Positions 37,333-50,449 are shown, counted from the first letter of the stretch. The stretch is DNA of 64,000 bases from Bursaphelenchus xylophilus (GCA_904066235.2 CAJFCV020000002.1:7378001-7442000); one strand, 5' to 3'. Numbers and translations are program-made. The notes: generated by a model from the letters alone, not told the origin.

Positions 37333-38776
37333 ATGAGTGGAGTCAGCGAAGGTCTGGATGTTTTACTGGCCAGGTCCTCACTTGAAGATGAAGACCAGAT
37401 ATTCAAATATTTGTATGGAAAGAGATTGCCGTAAGTGTTACAAATCTCTGTTACCACATGACTTGCAGTAAGTTGGAATTCTCAGCAGAGGCCAAAGAAT
37501 TGGCCGAAAAAGAGAACTTTGAATTGACCGGATATAAATTCGAGGTCTCAAATGAACAACTCAGGAGGCCACGGGTTGTGAGGGTGGCGGGGATTCAGAA
37601 TCAGATCGTTGAAGCGACCGATGCCCCGATTTCTACCCAAAGGGATTCCCTCCATCAACGGGTGGGGAAGATGATCGAGGCCGCAGCTTTGGCCGGGGCC
37701 AAGATAATTGGTCTTCAAGAGGCGTGGAGTAGGTGAAACATTGTCACTGTATTCTTTTTATTATCGGTATTTACCCCTTATTTCAGCAATGCCTTTTGCC
37801 TTTTGCACCCGGGAGCGTCTTCCATGGACGGAATTTGCAGAATTGGCCGAGAATGGAGTGACAACTCAATTCTTGAAGAAGGTGCGGTACTCTGATTTAA
37901 TCATTTATGTCTTTAGTTGGCCGCCGAACTCGGAGTTGTCATTATTTCCCCAATTCTGGAAAGAGATGACAAGGATGACGTCATCTGGAACACGGCAGTG
38001 GTCATCTCACATACTGGAAATGTCATCGGAAAAACGAGAAAGAATCACATCCCCAGGGTCGGAGACTTTAACGAGGTAAACTTAATATTTTTGATTCTTC
38101 AGACTTGGATTTTTGTATACAGTTAGTATGTTGATTTCAGTCAACCTATTACATGGAAAGTGAACTTGGACATCCAGTGTTTGAAACGGCGTTTGGCCGC
38201 GTCGGGATTAATATCTGTTATGGCCGTCATCACCCCCAGAATTGGCTGATGTACGCGTTAAATGGGGCTGAAATTATTTTCAATCCCTCGGCCACCGTGG
38301 ACGGACTCAGCGAGGCTTTATGGCCGATTGAGGCCCGAAATGCGGCCATTGCCAATCACGTTTTCACAGTCGCAATCAATCGTGTCGGGACCGAGGTGTT
38401 TCCTAACGAATTTACCAGTGGAAATGGGAAACCGGGTGGGTTTAATTCCGAACGTGGAGGGTATCTTCTACTTGCTTCTTTTTTCATCCATTGAGTTTCA
38501 GCTCATCGAGACTTTGGCCATTTCTACGGCAGCAGTTTCATAGCCGGCCCAGATGGCTCCAGAACTCCAGGAGCCTCCAGAGTCCGTGAAGGCGTTATCA
38601 TCGCTGAAATCGACTTGAATCTGAATCGACAGACAAAAGATTCATGGGGATTTAAGGTAATTTAGGGAGTTTTATATTAAGTTTTCCAGATGACTCAGCG
38701 TCTTGCTTTGTATGGTGAGAAGTTTTCTGAGGCAGCCAAGGCCGACTACAAACCGCAGATCATCAAAGAGGCCTAG
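37333..38776 (+). CDS. upb-1: Beta-ureidopropionase
   Basis: Seven exons (37333-37430, 37469-37728, 37787-37881, 37917-38075, 38141-38435, 38502-38656, 38690-38776), 382 residues. The enzyme hydrolyses N-carbamoyl-beta-alanine in the last step of pyrimidine breakdown. The nitrilase-superfamily triad is visible: Glu in IIGLQEAW, Lys in [17 protein letters not shown], and Cys in [14 protein letters not shown]. The N-terminal extension ([20 protein letters not shown]) is typical of the UPB1 group. AATAAA at about 38,807 may be the poly(A) signal. Confidence 0.96.
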
Positions 38777-39886
38777 ATCGGGCAAATTACATATTAACTT
38801 TGACGCAATAAACATGATTCTTTATTCAAAGGATAATTTTAATCCCCACGGACCAATTAAAATTATGCTTTTAAGGCGCTACTTGTGTCCGCACAATGAC
38901 TTTCCTCAGAAAAGACCTTATATGAGTTTCCGAGGAGGCCTAATTGGACATTTCCGGCAGCCATAAAATCGGGCCGAAACCAAATAATGTCAAAAAAGGG
39001 AAAGGTCGAGTTCCCCGAGGGCATTTCGTTTCTGATTTTGTTCATTAATAGTTGAGTTCGCACTCGTGTCACCTGCTTCTCGCGACCGAATTAATTGCAA
39101 CGAAAAGACGATTTGACCCTGAGGCCATGGATGGACCTGATGTCCTTTTATGGGATGAAAAGTGAAGAGAGCTGCGGAATGGGAAACAGGCGTGAATGAG
39201 TGGCTTGAGAGTGGCGTTTCCTTCTGTTTTTTCATTATTCCGACTTCAGATGAGAGACATTCTTTGCGGCCGGATGTAGCAGACGTTGTGCAGGTTGAAT
39301 GGGAGGATGGATTGGTTGGTATTGTGGGATTTAATCATTTAAAAGTGATGATAAACTTCCCTGTGACCAATTCCAATTGTTTACAAGTAATTTATTGGTT
39401 TAACGAAAATTATTTCTGTTAATTTGATTGTCCCATGTATCACAAGAACAATTTTTATTTTATTTTATTTTAAATCGCAACTCTTGGATCTGTTCTGTTC
39501 TTGCGCAGCACGAATCCATGCGAGTGAATTCGGCCTGATGTTTTCCCTCCTAATTCTGTTTTTGCAAATTAATTCGCGGCTTTTTAATTTTCGGCCGAAC
39601 TCCTCGGTTATTGGCCGAATTATTTTTTTATGAATTTTATCTTTTTCCTCGGCGCCTTCCTCCTCGAATATGTCAACCCGAGTTTCAATTTCAGGCCCTC
39701 TTGAAAGGGGAAATGGCTTCTGAAGTCGGTAACTCAAACCCGTAAGACCGGGCTTAAGCCTTCTTGCCCCGAGGCTGATAGATGCGCCAGAGATTAGAAT
39801 GTCCAGCGGTGGGTCTACAGCTTTTTGAGGACCTTCGAATGTGATTCTGACATTAATCTAAAGGTTTTCTTTCAGATCTGTTCAGA
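38777..39886. other. Intergenic, upb-1 / carbonic-anhydrase-related gene
   Basis: 1.1 kb with no supported exon. TTTTCTTTCAG at about 39,865-39,875 is a good splice acceptor 11 nt before the next ATG, so a spliced leader or a 5' UTR intron is likely. Confidence 0.45.
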
Positions 39887-42800
39887 ATGAGAACTTTATG
39901 GTGGCTTATGGTTACTGTAATGACGGCATTGGCCGAATATCCTTGGACTTTTGACAACGATCTATTCGGAGGTGAGTTTACAGTTTGGGAAGTCTCGTTT
40001 CGAATCTAAACATACAAAATGAACCGAGATTTCTTGTACAGGAGATCATGGTCAGGGAAAGTAGAAAATTGTCATCGAAACAATTGTCCTAAAGCGTGTA
40101 CAATTAAAAACCCAAAATTCTGGAACAAGAACGAGATTCGAAGGTCTGCTCGGTGCGCAAATTGCCTGCAGAGATCGACAAGACATACAGAAAAATTGGG
40201 TAAACCTTGAGAGTTTTTCTACGGGTTTTGGTTCAAATTATTTTTCATTGATTAACCAGGTACAAAAAGTTTGTACACAAAATAACCTTTCCAGGCAAAA
40301 TCAGAGAGTTTTCGCCTAAAAGTTTTCGATTTTTCATCTTACCTACATATATGTATTCTACAGGAAAAAGCTGACCAAAAATTTAACTTTTTTAGCTGTT
40401 TTGCTTTTTATGGTAGATTCTGAAAGTGACTCAAAAGTTTTAAGGAAATCTCTGTAACTTGCGTGTGTAAAACAATATCGTCACCCTCTTACCTCTTTCG
40501 CTGCTTCCATGTCAGTGTGAAAACAGCATTCATTCCGTTTATTCACACGAACGCCCCTGTTCCTGGATGGCCTGAAAAAGGAACACTAATGGGCTCATTC
40601 AAATTGTTACAATAACTATCCTAATCAGGGGAACCCTAGAAAAAACAAAAAGTTTTTGGCCTCTCGTTCGGCCGCGTGTCCAAAACAGGCATCGCGCAGT
40701 TAGACTAGTCCACATTATGCTAATCAACGGGACTCTCTTCGCGGCCGACTACTTTAAGAAATGAGAATTCCTAGAGAATGGGCGGCCGACGAAGAGATTC
40801 GGCCGCCTTCCAGGTTTCCGAATCTCCGGCCCGGTGTGAGCCTGGGAAACTCTCAAGATCTGCGCAATTAGAGAGTTAAGTGCCGCGGATGGGGACACAT
40901 CCGGCCTTGTTTTCGATGGACTATCTCCAATAAACGGGAGTCACAGAAAACCCCCTTCGGTGCGAGCGGCTGGTTTACTGTCACTCATTTTGTCTCACCT
41001 AGAATACTGTATCTTCTGGAAAATAAAATATTTTCCATATTTTCCCCTTACTTTGTTTTATATAGCGTGCATTGCGAATGAACCCGGTAAAATTGAAATA
41101 TTCTTCCTTTCTGAAAGGGTGTTTTATGGAATATTATCCTAGAATATTCAAGTATTTTGAAAGAAAACACCTCCCAGCCCTTACAGACCCTGGTTTCGTT
41201 CTCGTTCACATTGTTTTAGCCCTCGTTTTATAAACGCCAATTTCCTCCGATGCTTCGGTCAAGCGGAGAAATGCTTGCGCTTTCTCTTAACCTTGTTGCG
41301 CAACTTTATTCAATTTCGTTTTTTTTTCTTCGATCCGACGTTAAGGCCATCTATTCGGCCATGGAATTTGTCCCCGGAGGACGAGTCGGTTGCCCTAACG
41401 ACCTTCGGATAAATGTCTTCTAATTAACCGGGTATTACCTGCCAGAGTTTCCGCCCTTTCTTTTAGAGGACCATGATTTCCTGGCTGATGGCAGCCTGTT
41501 TCTATCCTTGTATTGTAGGACCCGATTTCTGGGGATTGATGAATAAGCACTGGAGAATGTGCACCTTGGGACAGCTGCAAAGTCCGGTCAATATTGATCC
41601 CTCGAGGCTTCTATTTGATCCGGCGCTAACTCCTCTGAAGTATCAGGAAGTTCAGGTGAGCTATGAAGATTCAGAATGTTTCCACTACATTCTCTTTCTT
41701 ATGTGCTACCCCTGTCTTTATTAATCACATGTTACTTTTTTTTAATGATGCCATTTACGACTCTAATGAAAAGTACAACCAGAAAAAAATTGAAGTGTGT
41801 TGTTATAGATTGATGCAGAAATCCAAAACACTGGTCAGATGCCTTTACTTCAGTTCAACAACTCTGAAATCAAGATGAACATATCTGGGGGACCAGTGTC
41901 GCCATATTCCTTTACCCTCCATCATATTGCATTCCATTTTGGGAGAACAAAAGACAATGAAAGGGGTTCCGAGCACACCGTGGATCGAGTCAGATTTCCC
42001 GCAGAGATCCAGTTAATGGGCTATAACTCAGATCTCTACCACAATTTCACCGAAGCCATGAGTCAGCCCAAGGGTTTAATTGGCATTGCTGTGATTGTGG
42101 ATGTGAGTACATTACTTTAGTAGATTACTGTATAGCAATCCCGCTGACTCACTGATAATAAGGACCCATTATCGTGGGCGAAAAGAAAACTTCAATTTAC
42201 TCCCGACCTTTCTCACATGTAAGGTGATGACAAAATATATATTTTTGACTACTCACTGCATGATTACTATATTCATGAACTACATTCATAAATAAATATA
42301 ACTTGTAGTTAATTATAATCTTCATTTCAGATCGGGGAATATCCAAACGCTGAACTCCGTCGATTAACGGTCGCATCTCAAAGTATCGTATATAAAGGCA
42401 AGCATTTATGTGCTATAATATTGTATAATTCCCCTCGATGTATTTATGCTTGGCTGTTTCAGACTCAAAAGCTCAAATTCAAAGGTTTCGGCCATTCAGT
42501 TTACTGCCCAAAAGTGAGACCTATATAACTTATGACGGGTCGCTGACTCATCCGGGATGTCATGAAACAGTGACATGGGTGGTTATGAACCATCCCATCT
42601 ACATCACACAGGACGACGCAAGCGTTTTTGACAAACCAGTTTTATAATTATGAAATATTTATTTTTTACAAAACAAATTTCAGCTTGCCATTTGGGATGA
42701 CCTCCAACAGACTGACCAAAAACAGTTGAGTCCAGTTTATATGGGTCCAAATTATCGACCGCTCAAACCGGTGAATGGCCGTCTCTTTAGGACCAATATC

Positions 42801-43014
42801 AATGTCAAGTATAAGGTAACCAAATGCGCATCAGATTATCATAATTTCTTTCGTCTTTAAGAGTCGAACCGACGGCTCATGTCCAAGTAATATTTACGTC
42901 GACATGGGATATCGCTCCAACCCTAAACGCTCCATAAACAACACCAGTCTGAACGCATTGCAACGCCGACATGCGAATTTCTGGTCGGATGTCGATTCGA
43001 ATCTGGGGTTCTAG
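39887..43014 (+). CDS. Carbonic-anhydrase-related protein (CARP X/XI type)
   Basis: Seven exons (39887-39971, 41519-41655, 41809-42102, 42331-42397, 42463-42623, 42684-42815, 42862-43014), 342 residues. The N-terminus MRTLWWLMVTVMTALAEYPW is a signal peptide. The fold is clear (HWRMCTLGQLQSPVNID, LTHPGCHETVTWVVMNHPI), but two of the three zinc-binding histidines are missing: HIAFHFG has Ala at the first site and EIQLMGYN has Gln at the third. So it is predicted to be catalytically inactive and secreted, like vertebrate CA10/CA11. A second possible start at 41,473, behind its own acceptor, encodes another hydrophobic leader (MISWLMAACFYPCIVG) in frame with exon 2. Intron 4 is GC-AG (AAAG|GCAAGC). 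Confidence 0.92.
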
Positions 43015-43169
43015 AACCATGACATTCTACTTTATTAGTTGTTTTTGTTTGTATATAAATGAAATTATGACATTTTTTTGAGGTACCCGTAATCTTCAGT
43101 TGTTACTAGCAGCATTAGAATATAGTATGTGTGAGCTGGAATGCTATTGTCCGACCTAGTCTTCTCTAA

Positions 43170-45189
43170 TTACACTAGGAGTCCATTATCTGAATTCATA
43201 AACTTCTGCAGACTGGAGTCCAATTCCAATGGCGGGGGCAGTTGGTCATCAGAAACGGGACGTGTCCGGCTTTTTCCCTGAGGTCTTAACAATGGCAACT
43301 GCGTAGCCAAACTGGTGTCCACCAGTTGTCTTTTTGGCTTCACCGGGAATGACGTCACCAAATGCTCCGTGGTGTCGAATGAAGTGGACTCGGGGATAGA
43401 GGAGGGATAATGTTCAGAAGTGACGACATTCAGTGTTAGTGGAGGCATCTCTTGATTCGAGAGTACAGTCATCTTATTGTCTGGCATCGATCTCCGTAAT
43501 CTCTTTTGATTTTGACTTGGAATTACATTCAGCCTTGGATTGGCTTGATTTGAAAGACGTCTATATTCCGACGAGTCCTGCAATAACACCAATAAAAATA
43601 ATAACATAAAATCAATTTACTCGAACATTCATCTACTCGCTACGTAACCGAAATTAAATTTAACCTCGTCTAGACACAACCATAAGCCATACTGTTATAA
43701 AAACAAACCTTTGTGAAGTCACTCAGTGGAGAGATGAAGTGTTTTTGTTCATCCAGGGAAAATTTCATCATCGGTGGCGGCGACGAAACGGAGAATTCGG
43801 TGGTCCAATCACTCGGCGATGACGATGGATGCCCCGAATCTGGGTCTGGGCGATGAAAAGGTGACAAAACTGGAGCTTGGATGGATGGGGTTGAACTCTG
43901 GAATGGCGATAGAAATTAATCAAGTCATCATTTCCGATACTAATCTTGCTTTATCAATTTACCTGGCTCTCATTTCGATTTCTAAAACTTGAATATTTTC
44001 CGAAATCAGCCTCGTCCTCCGAATCGTTCTGATGCTCGCTGACCTTGAGGATGTCCTTACTTTTGGGGTCGAAGCTAATGAGGGCGGTTAAGTTTCCATT
44101 GGAGAGTGGTTTCGGCATCTTTTTGATCTCCAGGTTATTCGAATGATTCGCCAATCTTTCAGCTTGATTATTAATAAAATCATTGTTCAGATTCTCTGGA
44201 GTTAAGTATTCTGAACGAGACTTTGACTTCCGGCCCATATCCATCCTGGCATATTCATCCTGGAATTTTGAAATCTGATCCTCGAGGCTTCCAGTCTCAA
44301 TTTTGTCCACGGCTCTCTTCTTCTGGATGGCTTCCTGAATTGGTAATTAATTTAGTTTTTAAACTTTAAAGTTACAAGTAAAACCCTTAAATAAAGCATA
44401 CTTTTTTGGTATCAGAAGGCTTCGGACTGTCATACGACGTGTTCATATAACTGTAACCGATCTCCTTGGTATCCAACTTGTTGATCTTCCTATCTTCATT
44501 CGTCTTTTGCCTTGGATTTATCTTTCTTTCGACCATTAAGACAATTGAGAACAGAAATGTCATTATTGCCAACAAAATGTGGATAACTGCTTGGAAACTT
44601 TCCGCATTGTAATACGGAACACTACAGGGCCTCTGATTCCATTGGGATGTAGTCAAATTGAAAAAAGTCTCGCAGCCAGGAGTATGCCTTACAAAGAAAC
44701 TCTGGCCAAAAGGCAATCCAGCTGATAGGAGACGGGGAAATCCCTTGATGATATCATAATACCATAGAATAAGAAGGACGTTGTATCCTGATGAAAGAAT
44801 CGATGAAAGTGACAGTAATAAGAGAAGGGTCATTCGGCGTGATGAAATGGCAAACATCCCTGATATACATGACAGAATCTGAAACGACATAAGTTCTTTT
44901 TTGCAAAAACATCGTTGCTTATTTTACAGTAAGATTTTTACTTATATTCAAACTTTATTAAAAATAGAGGTCAACAACCACCCCTTCTTATTACAAAATT
45001 CCAGTTCCCACCCGTCAATCATCTAATTCCCAATATTTTGAACAAAAGAAATTAAATTACCTGGAACAAATTGAAGGCCACCGGTACCCACAGACGTCCG
45101 ATCAAGTCGAAAACCTCCCGAATCACCGACAGGACCAGCCAGATGATCAACGTCGTGCAGAGCCATACCTGGGTGGGCGAGGAGCACAT
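43170..45189 (-). CDS. NKAIN-like four-pass membrane protein with long tail
   Basis: Five exons (45189-45061, 44878-44402, 44334-43963, 43897-43709, 43577-43170), 524 residues. The first 200 residues match the NKAIN family (Na+/K+-ATPase interacting): VREVFDLIGRLWVPVAFNLF preceded by a short CSSPTQVW leader, hydrophobic segments, HTPGCETF, and a last segment ending LFSIVLMVERK. The remaining roughly 320 residues (exons 3-5) are polar, rich in Ser, Pro, Asn and charged residues, and absent from vertebrate NKAINs, which are near 200 residues. An in-frame stop just upstream fixes the start at 45,189. Role by family: neuronal modulation of the sodium pump. Confidence 0.82.
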
Positions 45190-45867
45190 CTTCACCTTCT
45201 TTCTCGCATTCCTTCAACGAATCTGTTGAATAAAGTGCCGCCTTATAATGAATGTAAGCGCCTGGCGCTTATATCTCTGGACAAAAACAAGTAAAAGGAA
45301 TGGCGCGACAAAGGAGTGCAAATATCTTCGGACAATGCCACACGGCGGAATATAATTACCGCGCGCGTTTTAAATAGAATAGGAGTTGACAAAAAGCGAA
45401 AGCAATCGATGCCCTCCGGGCGGAAAGAGAGCTTTGGAGCGGTAAATTGATGGCCGCGGTGATAAGCGCCTCAGGGTCAGGGCCACTTCCTTTTCCGTCA
45501 GCTCTCGAACCTGGGACCCTCGCTGAAGGAGAATGACCTCGAGGCGCGGGAAAAGAGAGAGCTGGGCGGTTGGAATCGCATCACTGGGCAAACAGTCAGC
45601 GCACTCGCACCTCACCTTCCCCTTCTCTTCTCCATCTCTGCTCTGTAGCTTGCTTTTCGGGGTTTCGCTTGCGTTGTCGCCCTCGCCGCCACTCTCGGAC
45701 TTACGGGTTTGACGGACGAGAAAAGCTTAACCGGGCCGCCAGCACAGTTGGAGATTGCTAAGCAACAAGGTCGGGTCACTCGCGGTCTTCATTTGGAAGG
45801 CACAGAGTTTATTTGATTTCATTTATTTATTCTACGAAAAAGGGAAGAGCCTAGAGTCTTATTACAA
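45190..45867. promoter_or_regulatory. Upstream region of the NKAIN-like gene
   Basis: GC content rises here compared with the flanks (45,400-45,750). This fits the promoter of the NKAIN-like gene, which reads leftward, and the 3' end of the acyl carrier protein gene. No exon is supported. Confidence 0.4.
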
Positions 45868-46460
45868 TCACTCAAAGATGTCCTCGTGTTCGCACACGTA
45901 CTTCTGAATGTCCCGGGGAGTCTTCAGTTTGTCCACATCACCTTCGGGGATTTCAAATCCAAATTCATCTTCCAGTGCCATTGTAATCTCCACCAGATCA
46001 AGCGAGTCAAATCCAAGATCTTCAACAAAACGAGCTTCTAGTGTAAGTTTGTCAACACGGTCTTGAGGAAATCTGTCCCAAGCTTTGATGGCCTTGATCA
46101 CTTTCTCTTCTACCTGCAAAAATCGATGCATCATAAAGAAAATGGTCACGTTCAAACTTCTGGAGCAAAGACCTGGTTAATAAAAGAACTAATCTACAAG
46201 AGATTCCCACGCTTTCAAGATTTATAAACGCCTAAAGAGATAACAATGAAATAATGACCTACTTCTTTGATAGTCAACTGTTTTGGAGGCTCTGCTGTTC
46301 CTCCAAATGTGGATACGGTAGAATAATGTTTACTGGTGAAATTGGAGTGTAAAGGAGTCGAAAGCATCGCCGGAATATGCGAGAAACCGGGTTGACTGAT
46401 GGCCACGCATCTTTTGGGTAAAGATAGTAATGTCCTTGAACGGGGGATCAACCGAAACAT
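45868..46460 (-). CDS. NDUFAB1: Mitochondrial acyl carrier protein
   Basis: Two exons (46460-46263, 46113-45868), 147 residues. It carries acyl chains in mitochondrial fatty-acid synthesis and is also a structural subunit of complex I and of Fe-S cluster assembly. The phosphopantetheine attachment motif is GFDSLDLVEI. The rest of the domain (RFVEDL, ALEDEFGFEIPEGDVDKLKT) is typical. The first 60 residues (FRLIPRSRTLLSLPKRC) form a long basic presequence. Confidence 0.96.
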
Positions 46461-46798
46461 CTAAAAATAGGAAGATCAACATTACAAGAATGAAACTGGT
46501 AAAATGCACAATTAAACTGCACATAAAAACACGAAACGTAAACAAAATCCTGCTCTCGCGGCCGAGCTCGCGGGGAAATTTTATTTTTTCCAAAAAATAT
46601 CTTTCTTGAAACTGTATGCCAAATGTTTGTTTTCGTTGCGGGGCGCGATCATTCTGGGGATCAAAGCAAAATTCAAATCGACTATTTTTTTGCTCTGTTG
46701 TAGCTACAATTGCGGTGTATTTATGTGTAATTGTAACAATGCGTGATTTTTTTCACCTCACTGATCCCGTGTTGTTGTTATAAGTTTATTGTAAACGA

Positions 46799-49225
46799 TT
46801 AAAGATTTGCGAACCACTCGGCATTTTCCCGAATACAACAAGGATCCCTGATGGGAGCCCAAGAAGACAAAGACGGATAAACAAGGAAAAAGAACAAGCA
46901 GAAGAGAACGAATCCGAAGAAGAACAGCATCTGGGTTATCCAATGGAATCGACGCATCGTTTGGGCCGAGAAGTTGATATGGCCAAAACTCTCACAGAAC
47001 TCCACAAACCCCTTCCTCTTTCGACGTCTGGTAGATCGTATCTCCGGACTTCCATCTATGTCCAAATATATGTCTCCATTGAAACGTCTTTTCTCTGTTT
47101 CCATTCGCCGATCAACGCCTATGGCCATCTGAGTTGGAGGGGAATATCTGGAATTTTTAGTTTATATTACTAGTACTGCTGCTTTAAAATTTTAGTTATA
47201 TCGGCTAAACAAGACTTACGGACAGTGTGTGGCTCGAATTGGCGAAGATGGTGGCGAAGTCATGACTATGTTGCTGTTAGAAGCATCATTGTTGTTGTTG
47301 TTGATGGTGCTATGACAACTATTGGTAATTTGGCTCATTTGAAGTAAGGGTATCATCCCCGCTGCTAATGAAGTGTCTCTGTAAGCCAAATTGTTTACGA
47401 ATAATTAAAAAATTTTTATCTTTATCTTAAGCTGCTTACTGTGCAATCTTCAGCCTTTGTTTCATATATTTGATGATGGCCAACTTGATAAGGGAAAGGA
47501 AGACTATCATGAAACATACGGCTAACCAGATGTCCAATGCCTAAATAAGGTTGCTATAACACCTATTCTTTACCCACCTTCAAATAGCTGACCCGCGGCA
47601 TGACTTCGTTGTAAGAAAATAACAAAAAAGTAATGGTAAGTATGATGGATATCATATCTTGGAAAGAACTTTCGTTCTCCATCCACAAGGACACCCATGA
47701 CGTTATAACGACAGCCGTTGAGGGGATAATCAGCTGGAGAAAACAGAAGCCAGCAGATCGATTGAACACGAAACAGATGTATAAACGGCTGTAATTCCCT
47801 GCAATTCATAAAAAAAATGATGTTATTTTAGGGGCACGCTACCTGTTGCATAACTCTCCACCATTTGTGTAACAAACGCCTCTTTGATCTTAAAGTCGGG
47901 TAGTCTAATTTGATTTAATTGTAAGGCCTTTCGATGGCTATGAGACCAGAGATAAGTGACCTGATCTGCGGTGTAACCGTAACTCTCAATGCCCAGTTTG
48001 CAAATTTGCTGATCGAACGGGAACTGCAAACATGAATATTAATCATTGGATTTGAAGCTAGCTCAGCTTAAGTTGCAGATTTTTTACGTACTAAACTCAG
48101 ATCCATAGAGCACTCAGCCAGGACTGAAATTCTTCGACTGTACAAAACTTGGCCATCTGCTTGCAATCGAAGCAACGATCGATGCGAAATTGATTGTTTC
48201 CGAGGGTTCTTGGAGGCCAGAGCATTCGGAATAAAAGTGTCGGGATGCCATAAAAAGTTGGCATAACTCTCATGTAAGGCGAGCTCCGATTTGTTATGGA
48301 ATTTGGATCGGTCGTAATTGAGACGCGGGTCTGTCCAGAACTCCCGATAGAACATCTCCAGATTGTAATCCTTCAAAATGTTACAAGATTTATACATTTT
48401 TGTGGGAATGTAACATCCATGACGGTATTTGCGCCTCTCAAGGGCACATATTCCCTCAGAGGGCGGATATAAATCATGAAAACGTTTTCTTTCTTACCAT
48501 GGTAACTTCGGACACTGCGCGAATATTGCTCACAACGACTGATACGAACACTTTGACAGGATCTTAAAGTAATAAATAGTATCTTTATGTCATATACACG
48601 TACCATGGACGGTCTCTCCAGGTGGAAGCTGGCTATGATCGTATTTTATTCGCCGAAGGAAGTGGAGAAAATCCCTGGTCTCTCTGAAATGTTAAAATAT
48701 AGGACTGAAATAGGGAAGATCTAACCCTTGTTCAAAGATCCGATCCTTGCTGAAATGCGTGGAAGTGGAGAGTCCCTCGACTGTGTAGGCCTCGTCGTCA
48801 TCTTCCTCATCCTCTTCTTCCTCCTCTTCTAAATGCTCTTCCATTTCCTTCAGACTACTTTTGTGCTGTTTTCTGATTCGATGATGGCCATGGAAAGCAT
48901 TTGTCTAAAATTTTTGCTTAAAGGATGCTAAAGTTTACTGTAGCAAAAAATATTATGAATAATGAAAATATATCAGTCTGTCGTGAAAATAGTGAGCGCA
49001 ATGCCGCTGCGCCAAACGCGTCGCTGAAGGGAAACGCAATTGGTTTTGCCATAATTCATTTTTGCGGAGACGACGCGGTTTTCGATGCGACAGAGCGCTC
49101 ACTATTTTACCGACAAACTGATTACATAAAAATTAATTTGTAATAAGTCTAGTGACTAACACAGTCTATAAACTCACACATTGGAGGCCGAAGAGGAAGC
49201 CGAACACCAGAAGCCGCCAATTCAT
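46799..49225 (-). CDS. Cys-loop ligand-gated ion channel subunit
   Basis: Ten exons (49225-49178, 48904-48726, 48683-48604, 48562-48498, 48370-48092, 48023-47843, 47798-47578, 47540-47440, 47378-47220, 47147-46799), 553 residues. Features in order: signal peptide [14 protein letters not shown]; an unusual acidic run ([15 protein letters not shown]); the extracellular domain with [25 protein letters not shown] and [13 protein letters not shown]; the Cys-loop [16 protein letters not shown]1; M2; M3; a cytoplasmic loop; and M4 near the C-terminus. It resembles the GABA/glycine/histamine-type branch, but the M1-M2 linker lacks the Pro-Ala-Arg motif of anion channels ([20 protein letters not shown]). 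The ligand cannot be told from sequence. Confidence 0.9.
48972..49122. mobile_element. Short MITE in intron 1 of the ion channel gene
   Basis: About 150 bp with inverted ends: ATCAGTCTGTCG then TGAAAATAGTGAGCGC on the left, and GCGCTCACTATTTTACCGAC then AAACTGAT on the right. The interior is GC-richer and has no coding. The exact target duplication is unclear. Confidence 0.6.
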
Positions 49226-49371
49226 GTCTCAACTCCTTCCCCAAACCCAAAACCGTTGAGCCGGAGGAGATTGGCTCGTTAAGTCGGCCTTAATGCCCTA
49301 CAGATGGCCGGAATAAAAAAGATCTGGGCAGGGATAGTGATTCTGGAGATCAGCGGGAATCAGTGCCGGTC

Positions 49372-50449
49372 ATGACCCCCACTGTCGCCACCAAAATGGG
49401 CACGAATCCGGAGGTTGGACCCAAGTCCCCGAGGAATAGTGCCCGTTCCGCATCCGCCCGATTCGTCCACGCCCTGAAGGCATCCCCATTCGGCGGACGT
49501 GTAAAACATATCCGATGGGATTTTATTTTCAATATCATTCGAATTTAACGGCTTTGTGAACTGTCGGAGGTGGAACAAAGAAAAGTTTGGGATGATACAG
49601 CATTTTCTGACGTCTGGGGAGCTGGAAAATAAGAGGAATAACAATGAAATTGCGTTATATTACACATGGGATGACATTTTAAAAACAATTTTTAATGACA
49701 TTTACGCGTATCGAGTGAACATACGAACATATTGTATGTATCTGCTGTTCCATAAATAAATTTAACTCGAAAACGGGCATAAACCTGCACTTTTTGTAAT
49801 TCCAGATTAATTAAGGCAGTATAACACAAAAATTTAGATTAAAATCTAATAAAATGGTATTTGCACAGTGGTGATGATCAAGATGATTACAAAAGTTTAT
49901 TCGAATTTAACTACTTTCTCTTTCCACACCCCGTTTTATTTATCTGTTGTTTATGGTTCGATGGATTTGAAACAAAATTGTTATCAGAGCAGGTCGGGGA
50001 TTATAAAAGACACCACTGATTCATCTTGCTTTTTTTATTCTCGCACTCGGCTGTTCCAAAAATATGATTTCTCCGAGGTTTCGGCCGCCCTCTGATTCGC
50101 GAGATTTATTGGCCTGAGGGGAAATGTTGGGGGCTTCTGAAGGCGTCCCATTTTTTCTTAATAGGACACCTATTTTTAGCCTCGGGGGAAGTATTGTACA
50201 ACTCCATTCATAACTTGAAACTTTGTCTTTTTTGGATCAATTCTTGAACCCATATCACGCTATCTTTCGAAATCGCACTTCCTTCCACAACAAACGTACT
50301 TTAATTGTTTTTCTCTTTAGACGTGTCGTGACGTCATGTTTTGGGTGTTGTACTTGTTCTGCTGGATGGTCGCCTTCTTCGCTTACCATGTTTGGAATCT
50401 CTTCGACGATCCACCCAATCGTATGTTCCCAATACAAGACGCTTTCTGA
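49372..50449 (+). CDS. Possible small single-pass membrane protein
   Basis: Two exons (49372-49500, 50321-50449) join in phase to 85 residues. Exon 1 is Ser/Arg/Pro-rich (NPEVGPKSPRNSARSASARF). Exon 2 encodes one strong membrane segment (MFWVLYLFCWMVAFFAYHVW) and a short tail ending PPNRMFPIQDAF. Splice signals are good (CGT|GTAAAA, TTTCTCTTTAG). It diverges from the ion channel gene 146 bp away. No family recognised, and exon 2 alone could join another first exon within the 0.8 kb intron. Confidence 0.4.

Noticed and set aside
48373..48500. Reading [15 protein letters not shown] as part of the ion channel
   Set aside because: The segment is an intron: SEVTM ends at a GTAAG donor and joins [12 protein letters not shown] in phase, which matches the family.
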